Notes: generated from the letters alone by a model not told the origin. 64,000 nucleotides of DNA from Flavobacterium sp. 90 (GCF_004339525.1 NZ_SMGE01000001.1:4216001-4280000); one strand, 5' to 3'; positions 53,722 through 62,006 are shown, counted from the stretch's first letter. Translations and numbers: made by a program.

Positions 53722-53753
53722 CAAATATAGGCTGAAAATTACCAAATCACAAA
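53722..53753 (-). promoter_or_regulatory. Bacteroidetes-type promoter for dnaX
   Basis: On the minus strand: TTTG (53753-53750), 20 bp, then TATATTTG (53729-53722). Exact match to both consensus boxes with the same 20-bp spacing as the ABC-F promoter. The transcript would start near 53716, supporting the ATG at 53703. Confidence 0.75.
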
Positions 53754-54169
53754 TCTGAAATTGATAATTATTTGACGGAATTTTGAGCGTTTTGAATGTG
53801 AGGAAGTAAGCAATTTAAATTAACATTTTTAAATGAGAAGACGGTAAAATTGTACGCGGATAAAACGGATTCGCTAAAGCGAAAACGCGGATTTATGCGG
53901 ATTTTTTCTGCATGCTTGTCATCCTGAGCGATCCCGATCCCGAAGCGTCGGGACGGGAGTAGGATCGCAATCATAATCGACAATCAAAGTCCTTGCGAGG
54001 AACGAAGCAATCGCACTAAGCATGAAAACGAATTGTTCTTGAAGTATTTAATTTTGAAAATCGTCATTTTAATTTATACTTTTGATTGAATACAAAAAGC
54101 TTATTATCAGTATTGTAATTTTAAGAAAGCTATTTTTAGAAGATACTAATCCTATATAAATTATTAAAT
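53754..54169. other. Repeat-containing intergenic region, 416 bp
   Basis: Contains a 'cggattcgctaaagcgaaaacgcggattt' type motif (53865-53900), a GC-rich hairpin around ATCCCGATCCCGAAGCGTCGGGACGGG (53930-53965) and a single arm of the GAGGAACGAAGCAA element (53989-54012). The 71-codon frame at 53768-53983 is made of these repeats and is not a gene. Confidence 0.65.
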
Positions 54170-54568
54170 ATGAAACTGTTTTTATTGACTTTATTATTAA
54201 TCGCAACTTCGGTTGTAAAAGCACAAAGTGTAACACAGACAACTCCTGTTTATCAATTGCGTATTTATGAAATTTTCGAAAAGAATAAGGATATTTTTCA
54301 TGAGCGATTTCGAGATCATGCAATGCGTATTATGAAAAAGTATAATTTTAAAATTTTATCTATCTACGAATCAAAATCAGATAAGAAAACCGAGTTTGTT
54401 TATTTTTTAGAATGGCCGGATCAAAACACAATGAAAAAAGCCTGGAACGGTTTTAAAGCCGATAAAGAATGGATCGATATAAAAAAACAATACACCGAGA
54501 AATATGGTGATGTCATTGGAAATATTGAAGATCGGGTTTTGAATAAAGCAGATTATTCGCCTCAATAA
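54170..54568 (+). CDS. NIPSNAP-family exported protein, 132 aa
   Basis: The signal peptide (MKLFLLTLLLIATSVVKAQ) is followed by a NIPSNAP-type ferredoxin-like domain: VYQLRIYEIFEKNKDIFHERFRDHAMRIMKKYNFKIL, then FVYFLEWPDQNTMKKAWNGFKAD. NIPSNAP domains are small alpha/beta barrels of unknown catalytic role, related to dimeric monooxygenase-like proteins. This copy is exported, unlike many. It is separate from its neighbours (107 bp to the next gene). Confidence 0.85.
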   Translation: MKLFLLTLLLIATSVVKAQSVTQTTPVYQLRIYEIFEKNKDIFHERFRDHAMRIMKKYNFKILSIYESKSDKKTEFVYFLEWPDQNTMKKAWNGFKADKEWIDIKKQYTEKYGDVIGNIEDRVLNKADYSPQ

Positions 54569-54675
54569 TGTTCATTAGTTTGTCTTTAGTATTTGTTATT
54601 TGTAGTAAAAAAGTACTATTTTTAAGGTAGTATAATACTACACTTTGTAAAATCAACTTTTAAAATAAGTACTAG

Positions 54676-55386
54676 ATGAACTATTCAAAATTTTACTTCG
54701 TCCTGCTATTAGCCCTTTTTTCAATTTCAATTAATGCTCAGCAACAAGATGAAAAAGCTGTTGCAATTATTAATAAAGAACTTGATGCAATGGGAGGAAA
54801 AAATTTTATAAAAAGTATAAAAACACTTTATACCAATTCAGAAACTCAAATGGAAGGGCGAACTGCAAATTGGGTTGTCAAAGAAATGAAACCAAATATT
54901 GGCAGTTTTGAAATAGTATATGGAGAACGAGTGGTTTTTAAATCCTGGTACGATGGCAAAGTCGGTTATAATTTAAGTAGTGGTCAAAAAACAGTTGCCA
55001 ATCAGGATAATTTTAAAGACAAAGCTTTCAAAAAAAATATATTTAATGAATTGGATTATTTAGATCCATCTTTATACAAATTGGAATACTTAGGAACTGA
55101 AGATTTTGAATCAGCAAAATGTCACAAAGTAAAAGCTACTGGTATTGGTGACAACAAAAAAGTTGAGTTTTTGTATTTTGACGATAAGACTTCTTTTTTA
55201 GTGAAATCAGAGACTGTAAAAGGCGAAAAAGATTCATTTGCAACTGTAGTTTATGGAGATTATAAAAAATTCAATAAACTAACATATTTCACAACCATGA
55301 GATTTGGAGTTGATAAAGATTCCCAAAGCGCTAAAATTGTTGAGCTTTTATATAATGAAAAGGTGAGCGAAAAGGATTTTCAATAA
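54676..55386 (+). CDS. Exported LolA-like protein, 236 aa
   Basis: The signal peptide (MNYSKFYFVLLLALFSISINAQ) is followed by a domain of repeated beta-strands: AMGGKNFIKSIKTLYTNSETQMEGR, KMWVVKEMKP-like, YDGKVGYNLSSGQK, YKLEYLGTEDFESAKCHKVKATG and FLYFDDKTSFLVKSETV. This pattern fits the LolA/LolB-like outer-membrane lipoprotein-sorting fold. Such exported proteins in Bacteroidetes bind lipids or lipoproteins in the periplasm. A specific ligand cannot be named. It begins a run of three close genes in one direction. Confidence 0.75.
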   Translation: MNYSKFYFVLLLALFSISINAQQQDEKAVAIINKELDAMGGKNFIKSIKTLYTNSETQMEGRTANWVVKEMKPNIGSFEIVYGERVVFKSWYDGKVGYNLSSGQKTVANQDNFKDKAFKKNIFNELDYLDPSLYKLEYLGTEDFESAKCHKVKATGIGDNKKVEFLYFDDKTSFLVKSETVKGEKDSFATVVYGDYKKFNKLTYFTTMRFGVDKDSQSAKIVELLYNEKVSEKDFQ

Positions 55387-55420
55387 TCAATATTTTGAAA
55401 AAAAATAAATATCATAGTAA

Positions 55421-55915
55421 ATGCAACAATATAGTTTTAAGAATAATATTTTAAATTTAAAAGTTAAGAAATCTCCACTGGCAATTAGAGCTGTAATGTT
55501 CTTTTTTACGTTTGCTTTTTTTCTATTTCCTACATTAGGAGCTATTGTTAGTGTGCTAATTGGTGGTGGACTGCAATTTGGTCATGTAATTGGAATTGGA
55601 ATATTTGCGCTTATGGGATTTTATCTTCTTCGAGTTTCATTATGGAATACCTACGGCGAAGAAACAATTGAAATATTGAATGATAAAGTTATTTACGAAG
55701 CTAATTATGGTTGGTTTAAAGACGGGAAAAAAGAAATTGAAATTTCATCTCCAAAATATTCATTTAAATCTGTTGGTTATGAGGAAGATAATGAAGGGGT
55801 TTTAGTAATTTCTGATGGAAAAATTCAACTGGAATCTGTTGTGAAAATTCCTGATTCAGCGTTGGAGGAATTGCTTTGGATTTTAGAACCAGCTTTTGTA
55901 GCTAAACAAATTTAA
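55421..55915 (+). CDS. Membrane protein with PH-like C-terminal domain, 164 aa
   Basis: Two hydrophobic segments (about 21-43 and 48-70, AVMFFFTFAFFLFPTLGAIVSV and GHVIGIGIFALMGFYLL) form a helical hairpin. The C-terminal 90 residues are beta-rich (ETIEILNDKVIYEANYGWFKDGKKEIE…) and resemble the PH-like domains found on small bacterial membrane proteins. No enzyme motif. It ends 2 bp before the cupin gene, so the two are translationally coupled or at least co-transcribed. Confidence 0.65.
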   Translation: MQQYSFKNNILNLKVKKSPLAIRAVMFFFTFAFFLFPTLGAIVSVLIGGGLQFGHVIGIGIFALMGFYLLRVSLWNTYGEETIEILNDKVIYEANYGWFKDGKKEIEISSPKYSFKSVGYEEDNEGVLVISDGKIQLESVVKIPDSALEELLWILEPAFVAKQI

Positions 55916-55917
55916 AA

Positions 55918-56403
55918 ATGAAAACTCCAAACCCAATAACAACTGTCGACGAAACTGAAGGTCAAAAATTAAAAATAGCCGGAGGAAATTACCGAATCAT
56001 TATTTCGGGAAAACAAACTAATGGAGAATATGCTGTAATCGAAATGTCGGTTCCGGTTGGAGCTGGACCAAATCCGCATGCGCATCCTGATTTTGCAGAG
56101 ACTTTTTTTGTTTTGGAAGGAGAAGTTTCATTCAAATCAGAATTAGGAAGTTATGTGGCGAAGAAAAACTCTTTTGTCAATATTCCAAAAAGCGGAATTG
56201 TTCATGGCTTTAAAAACTTAAGCGATAAACCTGCCAAACTTTTATGTACCGTAACTCCAGCCGGATTAGATGATTTGTTTGAAGAAATGTCACATTATAT
56301 GGAAACAGCGTCTTCAAGCAATGAATTGGAGAAAAAGGATAACATAAATTCGATTTTTAAAAAGTACGGACAAACACTTTATCCTGAGAATTATTTTGAT
56401 TAA
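55918..56403 (+). CDS. Cupin-domain protein, 161 aa
   Basis: A single cupin domain with both conserved motifs: GPNPHAHPDFAETFFVLEGEVSF (His, His, Glu metal ligands) and NIPKSGIVHGFKN (His). Cupins of this length are metal-binding beta-barrels, often dioxygenases or sugar-binding proteins. The substrate is not evident. The C-terminus adds a helical tail (NSIFKKYGQTLYPENYFD). It follows the membrane protein by 2 bp and is closed by a strong terminator. Confidence 0.88.
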   Translation: MKTPNPITTVDETEGQKLKIAGGNYRIIISGKQTNGEYAVIEMSVPVGAGPNPHAHPDFAETFFVLEGEVSFKSELGSYVAKKNSFVNIPKSGIVHGFKNLSDKPAKLLCTVTPAGLDDLFEEMSHYMETASSSNELEKKDNINSIFKKYGQTLYPENYFD

Positions 56404-56434
56404 AAAACAGACCAAAATTTATTTAAATCACAGC

Positions 56435-56466
56435 AGTCCTGAATATTAAAATTCAGGACTTTTTTT
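56435..56466 (+). terminator. Intrinsic terminator after the cupin gene
   Basis: AGTCCTGAAT (56435-56444) and ATTCAGGACT (56451-56460) form a perfect 10-bp stem with a 6-nt loop, directly followed by six T's. A classic factor-independent terminator. Confidence 0.9.
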
Positions 56467-56578
56467 ATGCATTAATTTTAAGAAATTAATAAGTTTTAAA
56501 ATTGTAGGATTATTTTGTAATATTTCATGGATTTATTCGTTAACTTAGAGAATTAATTAATTTAAAAAAGATATCATT

Positions 56579-57058
56579 ATGAAAGTTAAATCAATTTTAT
56601 TAGGACTGTGCCTTGCTTTTTCATTAGTAGCTTGTGGCCCTAAAGACGCAGATATTCAAAAAGAAATTGCTGCAAAAATAAGTGCTTTGCCAGGTGTTGA
56701 CGTGACTGTAAAAGATGGAGTTGCAACGATATCAGGTATTTGTAAAGACGAAGCTCTTAAACAAAATGCAGAGAGCATCGTTAAAGGTATAAAAGGTGTA
56801 AAATCTGTAGTGAATAACTGTGAGATTGCGGCTCCGGAACCTGTAGCGACGGAAGCTCCTGTTGAAATTAATCCGGATGCAGTTTTAACTACTTCGGTAA
56901 ATGATGTTGTAAAAACGTATAGTGGTGTGACTGCTGCGATTAAAGATGGCGTTGTAACTCTTACAGGAACGATCAAAAAAGAGCAATTACCAAACTTGAT
57001 CAAAAGTGTACAGGAATTGAAGCCTAAAAAAGTTGAAAATAAGTTAACTATTAAATAA
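56579..57058 (+). CDS. BON-domain lipoprotein, 159 aa
   Basis: The signal peptide ends in a lipobox (SLVACGPKD), placing the lipid Cys at 19. Two BON-like units follow: residues about 26-82 (IQKEIAAKISALPGVDVTVKDGVATISGICKDEALKQNAESIVKGIKGVKSVVNN) and about 103-158 (VNDVVKTYSGVTAAIKDGVVTLTGTIKKEQLPNLIKSVQELKPKKVENKL). BON domains are small periplasmic folds thought to bind phospholipid; proteins of this plan often help keep the outer membrane intact. It lies 7 bp before the BON/LysM gene, so it is probably its operon partner. Confidence 0.88.
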   Translation: MKVKSILLGLCLAFSLVACGPKDADIQKEIAAKISALPGVDVTVKDGVATISGICKDEALKQNAESIVKGIKGVKSVVNNCEIAAPEPVATEAPVEINPDAVLTTSVNDVVKTYSGVTAAIKDGVVTLTGTIKKEQLPNLIKSVQELKPKKVENKLTIK

Positions 57059-57065
57059 AGAAATT

Positions 57066-57437
57066 ATGAGTTTACTGGATAAATACAAAGAGTTAACAGA
57101 TTTGGCGACTAATTTAGGAATCGCAAATTTGCAAGTAAGAGAGCAGGATAATGTGCTTTATATTGACGGAACAGCAAAATCAGCTGCAGATAAAGATCAG
57201 GTTTGGGATGCTTACGGAAAGTTAGATCCTGAATTTAGATCGGCAGATGTGGTAATGAATATTGTAGTTGCCGAAGGAACAACAACAGAATATACTGTTG
57301 TAAGTGGTGATTCTCTATCGAAAATAGGAAGAGCACACGGCGTTTCCTGGGAAGCAATTTTTGAAGCTAATAGAGATCTTATTAAAAACCCTGACTTGAT
57401 TCAGGCAGGTTGGAAAATAAAAATACCAACAGCATAA
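57066..57437 (+). CDS. BON/LysM-domain protein (Kbp/YgaU-like), 123 aa
   Basis: N-terminal BON-like unit (about 3-70, LLDKYKELTDLATNLGIANLQVREQDNVLYIDGTAKSAADKDQVWDAYGKL) and a C-terminal LysM domain (about 75-121, YTVVSGDSLSKIGRAHGVSWEAIFEANRDLIKNPDLIQAGWKIKIP). This BON-plus-LysM plan is that of E. coli Kbp (YgaU), a cytoplasmic K+-binding protein. There is no signal peptide here either, although LysM often binds peptidoglycan. It is encoded right after the BON lipoprotein and is followed by a terminator. Confidence 0.88.
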   Translation: MSLLDKYKELTDLATNLGIANLQVREQDNVLYIDGTAKSAADKDQVWDAYGKLDPEFRSADVVMNIVVAEGTTTEYTVVSGDSLSKIGRAHGVSWEAIFEANRDLIKNPDLIQAGWKIKIPTA

Positions 57438-57461
57438 TTTATTTTATGTATTGTTTTTAAA

Positions 57462-57490
57462 AGTCTGTCATTTTATGATGGACTTTTTTT
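57462..57490 (+). terminator. Intrinsic terminator after the LysM gene
   Basis: AGTCTGTCAT (57462-57471) pairs with ATGATGGACT (57475-57484), including two G-U pairs, followed by seven T's. It lies 25 bp past the stop codon. Confidence 0.8.
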
Positions 57491-57652
57491 GTAGTTTATT
57501 GGATTGAGGATGGTTTATTGGATTGAAATGGAACGCGGATGATGCGGATTCGCTATCGCGAAAACACGGATTTATGCGGATTTTATGTCATTGCGAGGAA
57601 CGAAGTAATCTCCGCAGGTAGTTCTACAAAGTTTTTTTGTCATTTTTATTAT

Positions 57653-57720
57653 TGTCAGGCTGAGCGAAGTCGAAGCCAGCGTTCCAATTAGTGCGCCTTC
57701 GACTTCGCTCAGGTTGACAT
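57653..57720. repeat. Foldback repeat with GAGCGAAGTCGAAG arms, copy 2
   Basis: TGTCAGGCTGAGCGAAGTCG at the left is matched by an almost exact inverse complement at the right end. It shares its arms with the element at 28231-28292. Confidence 0.65.
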
Positions 57721-57796
57721 AAAATGAGAAAAATAAATCTGTGCACATCTGTTTAAATCTGTAAAATCTGCGTGCCATAAAAAAACAATGGTTCTT

Positions 57797-57892
57797 ATAA
57801 AACCTAAAGCCCTAGCCCTGATAGCAGCGGTATCCTTTTTCTTGTTTCTTTAACAAGGAAAAGATACAGCGAATAGCAGGAAATAGCTCCTT
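57797..57892. repeat. 95-bp dispersed element, inverted copy 2
   Basis: Starts ATAAAACCTAAAGCCCTAGC and ends AGGAAATAGCTCC: the inverse complement of the ends of the element at 16111-16205. The internal stretch contains CTTGTTTCTTTAACAAGG, a local hairpin not found in copy 1. Confidence 0.6.
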
Positions 57893-57897
57893 AAAAA

Positions 57898-58182
57898 TCA
57901 CCTGCCCTTTATACTTAGATCGAATAAAAACTTTGCGGTTTCCTGATCTGAGTCGGCGGAGAAACCCGCGACATAAACTCCTTTTTTACCAGAAGTTGAC
58001 TTAATTCCGTATACAACTGCCTCATCGCCTGGGTCCGAATCCCCTTCGTATCGATACACATGAACAATTTCAAATTTTTCAGGATTTTTTTTAATCAGGT
58101 CCGAGTTTAGATTAAAATCACATGTAAATCCTTTTTCATTCAATTGATCTAAAGCTTTTGAAACAGTTGCGTAATGATACAT
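57898..58182 (-). CDS. Small conserved protein (misnamed PRPP-synthetase type), 94 aa
   Basis: The protein starts at M-Y-H-Y-A-T-V (ATG at 58182; an ATG three codons upstream is possible). It has the pattern [16 protein letters not shown], then [32 protein letters not shown]. Small proteins of this plan are common in Bacteroidetes and often carry a 'phosphoribosylpyrophosphate synthetase' label in databases, which their size makes impossible. The function is unknown. It is transcribed away from rnpB. Confidence 0.75.
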   Translation of the reverse strand: MYHYATVSKALDQLNEKGFTCDFNLNSDLIKKNPEKFEIVHVYRYEGDSDPGDEAVVYGIKSTSGKKGVYVAGFSADSDQETAKFLFDLSIKGR

Positions 58183-58306
58183 TCTAATCATAATAATTGA
58201 ATTTTAAAATTATGGATTTTAAAGATAACTAATTTAAAATTAAAATGTTATGAAAACAGGTCTAAAATCTAAAATTTAAAATGATTATTCTTAGTTGATA
58301 AATCGT

Positions 58307-58314
58307 TACTTTTG
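58307..58314 (+). promoter_or_regulatory. -7 element TACTTTTG of the RNase P RNA gene
   Basis: An exact TAnnTTTG match that ends 4 bp before the first base of the RNase P RNA helix P1, at the expected distance from a transcript start. The -33 region is weak. Confidence 0.6.
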
Positions 58315-58316
58315 CC

Positions 58317-58628
58317 GCGCAGACCGCCTTATCGTCGTTCCGATTCATCGGGAGGGAGGAAAGTCCGGACACCACAGAGAAGCATAGCGGGTAACACCCG
58401 TCGGCGTTAGAAATAGCGCAAGGACAAGTGCAACAGAAAGTATGTACAGGTAATGCTGTAGTGAAACCAGGTAAACTCTATGCGGTGAAATACCAAGTAT
58501 ATCAGCATTTAAGGGCTTCTCGTCCGTTGTTGAAGGGTAGGTAGCTTGAGTCTCGCAGTAATGCGGGATCTAGATAAATGATAAGGCTCTGATTTATCAG
58601 AGACAGAATCCGGCTTATAGGTCTGCAT
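58317..58628 (+). ncRNA. rnpB: RNase P RNA (bacterial type A)
   Basis: Catalytic RNA of RNase P, which matures the 5' ends of tRNAs. GCAGACC near 58319 pairs with GGTCTGC at 58620-58626 to form helix P1. The universally conserved core GAGGAAAGTCCGGAC is at about 58356-58370, and ACAGAATCCGGCTTATAGG at about 58602-58620 carries the P4 counter-strand. GGTGAAATACCAAG and the GGTAAACTC-type strings are other conserved pieces. About 310 nt, the usual length. The promoter fits directly upstream, and any ORF across this region is a shadow. Confidence 0.97.
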
Positions 58629-58666
58629 TTTTTATATATATTTGTGATACTCTCTAATCTATCCTC

Positions 58667-59917
58667 ATGAATATAACCGCCCCAAAATCTTCTAAGAAAC
58701 CAAAGAAAAGTACTTTTAAAGTCATCATAACCAATCTTACTTTTTGGGTTCTGATTGCTATTATCGCAGGTATTTTGCTTGGACATTTTTCGCCTGAAAA
58801 TGGTGTGAAAATGGAAATACTAGGAAAAAGATTCATTGATATTATCAAACTTTTTATTGGTCCGATTATCTTTCTAACGATTGTTTTAGGAATTTCCGGA
58901 ATGGGAAATCTGAAAAAAGTAGGCCGAATTGGAATAAAAGCTCTCGGATATTTTGAAGTGGTTTCGACCGTAGCTTTGGCTATTGGAGTTTCTGTTGCTT
59001 ATCTTTTTAAACCTGGAAAAATTGATAGATCAGGATTGACTCTTGGCGATGCAAGTCAATATACAAGTGGTACTGCCAAACATTTTTCGTGGTTAGAGTT
59101 TTTCTTTTCGAACTTTACTTTGCAGGTTTTATTGGCAGCGATTGTTTGCGGTATTGCCTTGAATTTTTATAAAAAAAGAGAACAAACGATTTTAGTTTTA
59201 GAACGTTTTTCGAAAGTAGTTTTCCTTGGATTAAAATACGTAATGTATTTAGCTCCAATCGGTGCTTTTGGTGGAATGGCTTTTACGATTGGTAAATTTG
59301 GTTTACAAACTTTGATTCCGCTTGGGAAATTGATGTTATGTGTTTATTTAACCATGGCGTTATTTGTGTTTCTGGTTTTGGGAAGTATTTTGAGATATTA
59401 TAAAATCAGTATTCTTTCGATTTTAAAATATATTAAAGAAGAACTTTTATTGGTTTTAGGAACTTCGTCTTCAGAAGCCGCTTTGCCAAGTATTATGGTA
59501 AAATTGGAACAAATGGGTTGTAGTAAATCGGTTGTGGGTTTAGTGATTCCAACTGGTTATTCTTTTAATCTTGACGGAACTTCGATTTATTTATCGATGT
59601 CGGTGATATTTTTGGCACAGTTGTATGATGTTCATTTGAGTTTTTTCGAAATATTAAGTGTTATCGGAATCCTGATGGTAACGTCAAAAGGTGCGGCAGG
59701 AGTAACCGGAAGCGGATTTATAGTTCTAGCGTCGACTTTGACGGCTTTGCATAAGATTCCGGTCGAAGGTTTGGCCTTTTTACTGGGAGTTGATAAATTT
59801 ATGAGTGAAGCGCGAGCAATAACCAATTTAATTGGAAATACTGTGGCGACAATTATAATCTCGAAAACAGAGCATGATTTTACAGAGTTGAATTTGGAAC
59901 CTGTTTTGGAGGAGTAA
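58667..59917 (+). CDS. Dicarboxylate/amino-acid:cation symporter (DctA/GltP-type)
   Basis: A 416-aa member of the DAACS family that imports C4-dicarboxylates or glutamate with Na+ or H+. Eight helices and the two hairpin loops are visible. Signature stretches are LGTSSSEAALPSIM (HP1 with the SSSE serine motif), VVGLVIPTGYSFNLDGTSIYLSMS (helix 7) and GAAGVTGSGFIVLASTL (HP2). The match to the DctA pattern at helix 7 is close, so a dicarboxylate is the better guess. The gene starts 38 bp after rnpB. No operon partners. Confidence 0.9.
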   Translation: MNITAPKSSKKPKKSTFKVIITNLTFWVLIAIIAGILLGHFSPENGVKMEILGKRFIDIIKLFIGPIIFLTIVLGISGMGNLKKVGRIGIKALGYFEVVSTVALAIGVSVAYLFKPGKIDRSGLTLGDASQYTSGTAKHFSWLEFFFSNFTLQVLLAAIVCGIALNFYKKREQTILVLERFSKVVFLGLKYVMYLAPIGAFGGMAFTIGKFGLQTLIPLGKLMLCVYLTMALFVFLVLGSILRYYKISILSILKYIKEELLLVLGTSSSEAALPSIMVKLEQMGCSKSVVGLVIPTGYSFNLDGTSIYLSMSVIFLAQLYDVHLSFFEILSVIGILMVTSKGAAGVTGSGFIVLASTLTALHKIPVEGLAFLLGVDKFMSEARAITNLIGNTVATIIISKTEHDFTELNLEPVLEE

Positions 59918-60166
59918 CTTTGTGTTGAATGACTTTGTGTTGAATGGCACGCGGATTGTACGGATTCGCTTTCGCGAAAGCGCGGATTTATGCGGATTTT
60001 TTTTCTCATTTTTGTCCTTGCGAGGAACGAAGCAATCTCATTTGCTATATTAATTATTGTCTGGTAGGAGTGTGGTTGCTTCGTTCCTCGCAATGACAAA
60101 CCGGGCGAGTATTAGATCAAAAATTCGCGTTAATTAGTGTAATTCGTGGCTAAAAAAATAATAATT
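59918..60166. repeat. Repeat-rich gap with REP-like foldback
   Basis: About 250 bp. It contains a 'cggattcgctttcgcgaaagcgcgga' palindromic motif (59950-59985), a third foldback copy with GAGGAACGAAGCAA arms (60014-60097; centre diverged) and a half copy of the 'attcgtggc' element (60130-60150). No gene. Confidence 0.7.
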
Positions 60167-61087
60167 ATGAAAAGAATCGGAATCTTAGGACTTGGCGGAG
60201 TTGGTGGTTATTTTGGAGCACTTTTGGCGAAAGCTTATTTTGGATCGGATGCGATTGAAATTGTCTTTATTGCACGTGGAGAAACGCAAAGAATAATTGC
60301 TCAGGACGGATTAAAAATCGTTACTGATGAATCTGAATTTATTGTTCGTCCAAAATTGGTTTCGAATAATCCGGATGAAATTGGACAATTAGATTATTTA
60401 ATTTGCGCTACCAAAACCTATGATATTGAAGAAAGTTTACTTTCGCTAAAAAAATGTATTCTTCCGGAAACGGTGATTCTTCCTTTATATAATGGAGTTG
60501 ATGCACCGGAACGTATTCAGGAGTTATTTCCTGAAAATGTAGTTTTGGAAGGTTGTGTTTATATTATTTCGATGATTTTTTCGCCAGGAACAATTCGTAA
60601 GATGGGTTTTTATGAAAAGTTATTTTTTGGTTCTAAAACGGCTTCAAAATCAAAATTAGAAGAATTGCAAAACATCTTGCAAAAGGCAAAAATCGAAAGT
60701 TATTTGGTTGATAATATTGAAGAAACGGTTTGGGAGAAATTTATCTTTATTTCGGCGTTGGCTTCTGCAACTTCCTATTTAAATGAAAATATTGGCGATA
60801 TTTTACGCAATCCCGAATCTAAAGAACTTTATGTTCAATTGATACATGAAATTGTAGCAGTTGCCAATGCTAAAGGCTTGAAATTGCCTGATGATATTGT
60901 AGAACAAACAATCGTAAAATTAGAGAAGTCACCAAAAGAAGCGACTTCATCTATGCATAGAGACTTATTGGCAAGCAAAAATACAGAAGCAATTTCATTG
61001 ACTCAGTTTGTAGTAAAAGAAGGCGCTAAATACAATGTCGAAACTCCTGCTTACAAAAAAATTGCTGACGTTTTATTGCCACAATAA
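60167..61087 (+). CDS. Ketopantoate reductase family protein (PanE/ApbA-like)
   Basis: About 306 aa. The ATG at 60167 (MKRIGILGLGGVGGYFGALLA) puts the NADPH-binding Rossmann motif GxGxxG at the N-terminus; the longer frame from 60146 comes from the repeat. Further family marks are the TKTYDIE stretch, NGVDAPERIQELF, and the C-terminal domain with WEKFIFISALASATSYLN, followed by SSMHRDLLASKNTEA. PanE reduces ketopantoate in pantothenate synthesis, but many relatives act on other oxo acids, so the substrate is open. No other coenzyme A genes are near. Confidence 0.87.
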   Translation: MKRIGILGLGGVGGYFGALLAKAYFGSDAIEIVFIARGETQRIIAQDGLKIVTDESEFIVRPKLVSNNPDEIGQLDYLICATKTYDIEESLLSLKKCILPETVILPLYNGVDAPERIQELFPENVVLEGCVYIISMIFSPGTIRKMGFYEKLFFGSKTASKSKLEELQNILQKAKIESYLVDNIEETVWEKFIFISALASATSYLNENIGDILRNPESKELYVQLIHEIVAVANAKGLKLPDDIVEQTIVKLEKSPKEATSSMHRDLLASKNTEAISLTQFVVKEGAKYNVETPAYKKIADVLLPQ

Positions 61088-61088
61088 A

Positions 61089-61283
61089 TTATGATTCGTC
61101 TTTTGTAGTACGTACCAGACTGATTCCGGAGGTAAAGAAAACAATACCCAGAATTCCATAAATAATTAACGATTTTATATCTCTTGTTGCTCCGGATGTA
61201 CTGGAGAATATCACGGCTGTATAAATAAGTCCAACGATGCCAAGAATGGTTAGTAAGGCTCCAAAAAATCTTTTTAGGTTCAT
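61089..61283 (-). CDS. Small two-helix membrane protein, 64 aa
   Basis: The ATG at 61283 (MNLKRFFGALLTILGIVGLIYTAV) is preferred because it gives a compact protein of two hydrophobic helices (about 6-26 and 38-57) with a charged tail RTTKDES. The longer frame adds 21 residues of no clear value. Small proteins of this shape are common in flavobacteria; the role is unknown. It faces the panE-like gene end to end with 1 bp between stop codons. Confidence 0.7.
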   Translation of the reverse strand: MNLKRFFGALLTILGIVGLIYTAVIFSSTSGATRDIKSLIIYGILGIVFFTSGISLVRTTKDES

Positions 61284-61448
61284 GATTTCTAGTTTTAAAG
61301 TGTTCATAGCAAATGTATTAGCTTGGCTGTTGAAACCGTTATACAATTGCTTTTAAAACTTATATTTTTTTCAGTGTTAAAACGTTCTTTTAATACGATT
61401 TGTATTATTTAAATACTATTTTTGGCGCAACCAATTTAAATAACCAAA

Positions 61449-61997
61449 ATGAAAAAAAAATATTTGTTCTTATGTCTTGCCGTTCTTTTATTTAATGGAG
61501 TTTATGCACAAGATGAAGTTGTAACTTCTGTTAGAAAACATCAATTTAAAATTAATATGTTCACTCCGGGTTTTGTTTATGAACATGGCTTTGATACTAA
61601 AAATACACTTTACTCAGAACTAAGTTTGAATATAGGTTACAGACATAATGATTTTTATGATGAATCTAGTTGGTATTTTGTGCCAACAATTAACGAACAA
61701 TTTCGTCACTATTATAATCTGGAAAAAAGAGCCGCCAAAGGAAAAAGAACAGCCTATAACTCGGGGAACTTTTTTGCTGCCTCAGTCTCTTATAACTTTG
61801 AATCTATTTCTTCAAATAGTTGGTTTAATGAATATTCTCCTTCTGTAACAATTGGTCCGCTTTGGGGTTTTCAAAGAACTTACAAAAGAAAATTTAATTT
61901 GGAACTAGGCTTAGGTGCCGGTGTTAATATTGATAAATATGACACAGAATTTACGCCTATTATTAATTTTACATTAGGATGGGTTATTGGAAAATAA
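61449..61997 (+). CDS. Predicted outer-membrane beta-barrel protein, 182 aa
   Basis: The signal peptide (MKKKYLFLCLAVLLFNGVYAQ) is followed by alternating strands: HQFKINMFTPGFVYEHGF, TLYSELSLNIGYRHN, FAASVSYNFESIS, SVTIGPLWGFQRTY, KFNLELGLGAGVN and PIINFTLGWVIGK. This is the pattern of a small 8-stranded outer-membrane barrel. No binding motif. Monocistronic, with a shared bidirectional terminator. Confidence 0.78.
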   Translation: MKKKYLFLCLAVLLFNGVYAQDEVVTSVRKHQFKINMFTPGFVYEHGFDTKNTLYSELSLNIGYRHNDFYDESSWYFVPTINEQFRHYYNLEKRAAKGKRTAYNSGNFFAASVSYNFESISSNSWFNEYSPSVTIGPLWGFQRTYKRKFNLELGLGAGVNIDKYDTEFTPIINFTLGWVIGK

Positions 61998-62006
61998 TCT
62001 ATAAAT

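Larger units (their letters stand above)
57491..57897. other. Repeat-filled intergenic region, about 400 bp
   Basis: No gene. It is made of five dispersed repeats in a row: a 'cggattcgctatcgcgaaaac' motif (57534-57585), a single GAGGAACGAAG arm (57587-57612), the GAGCGAAGTCGAAG foldback (57653-57720), a string of 'aaatctg' words (57735-57778) and the inverted copy of the 95-bp element (57797-57892). Confidence 0.75.

Noticed and set aside
53768..53983. 71-codon minus-strand frame upstream of dnaX
   Set aside because: Made of dispersed repeat sequence; no domain and no start context.
54069..54323. 84-codon minus-strand frame
   Set aside because: Overlaps the NIPSNAP gene on the plus strand, which has a signal peptide and a recognisable domain.
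57572..57778. 68-codon minus-strand frame
   Set aside because: Composed entirely of intergenic foldback repeats.
58502..58786. 94-codon minus-strand frame
   Set aside because: Antisense to the 3' half of RNase P RNA and the start of the symporter gene.
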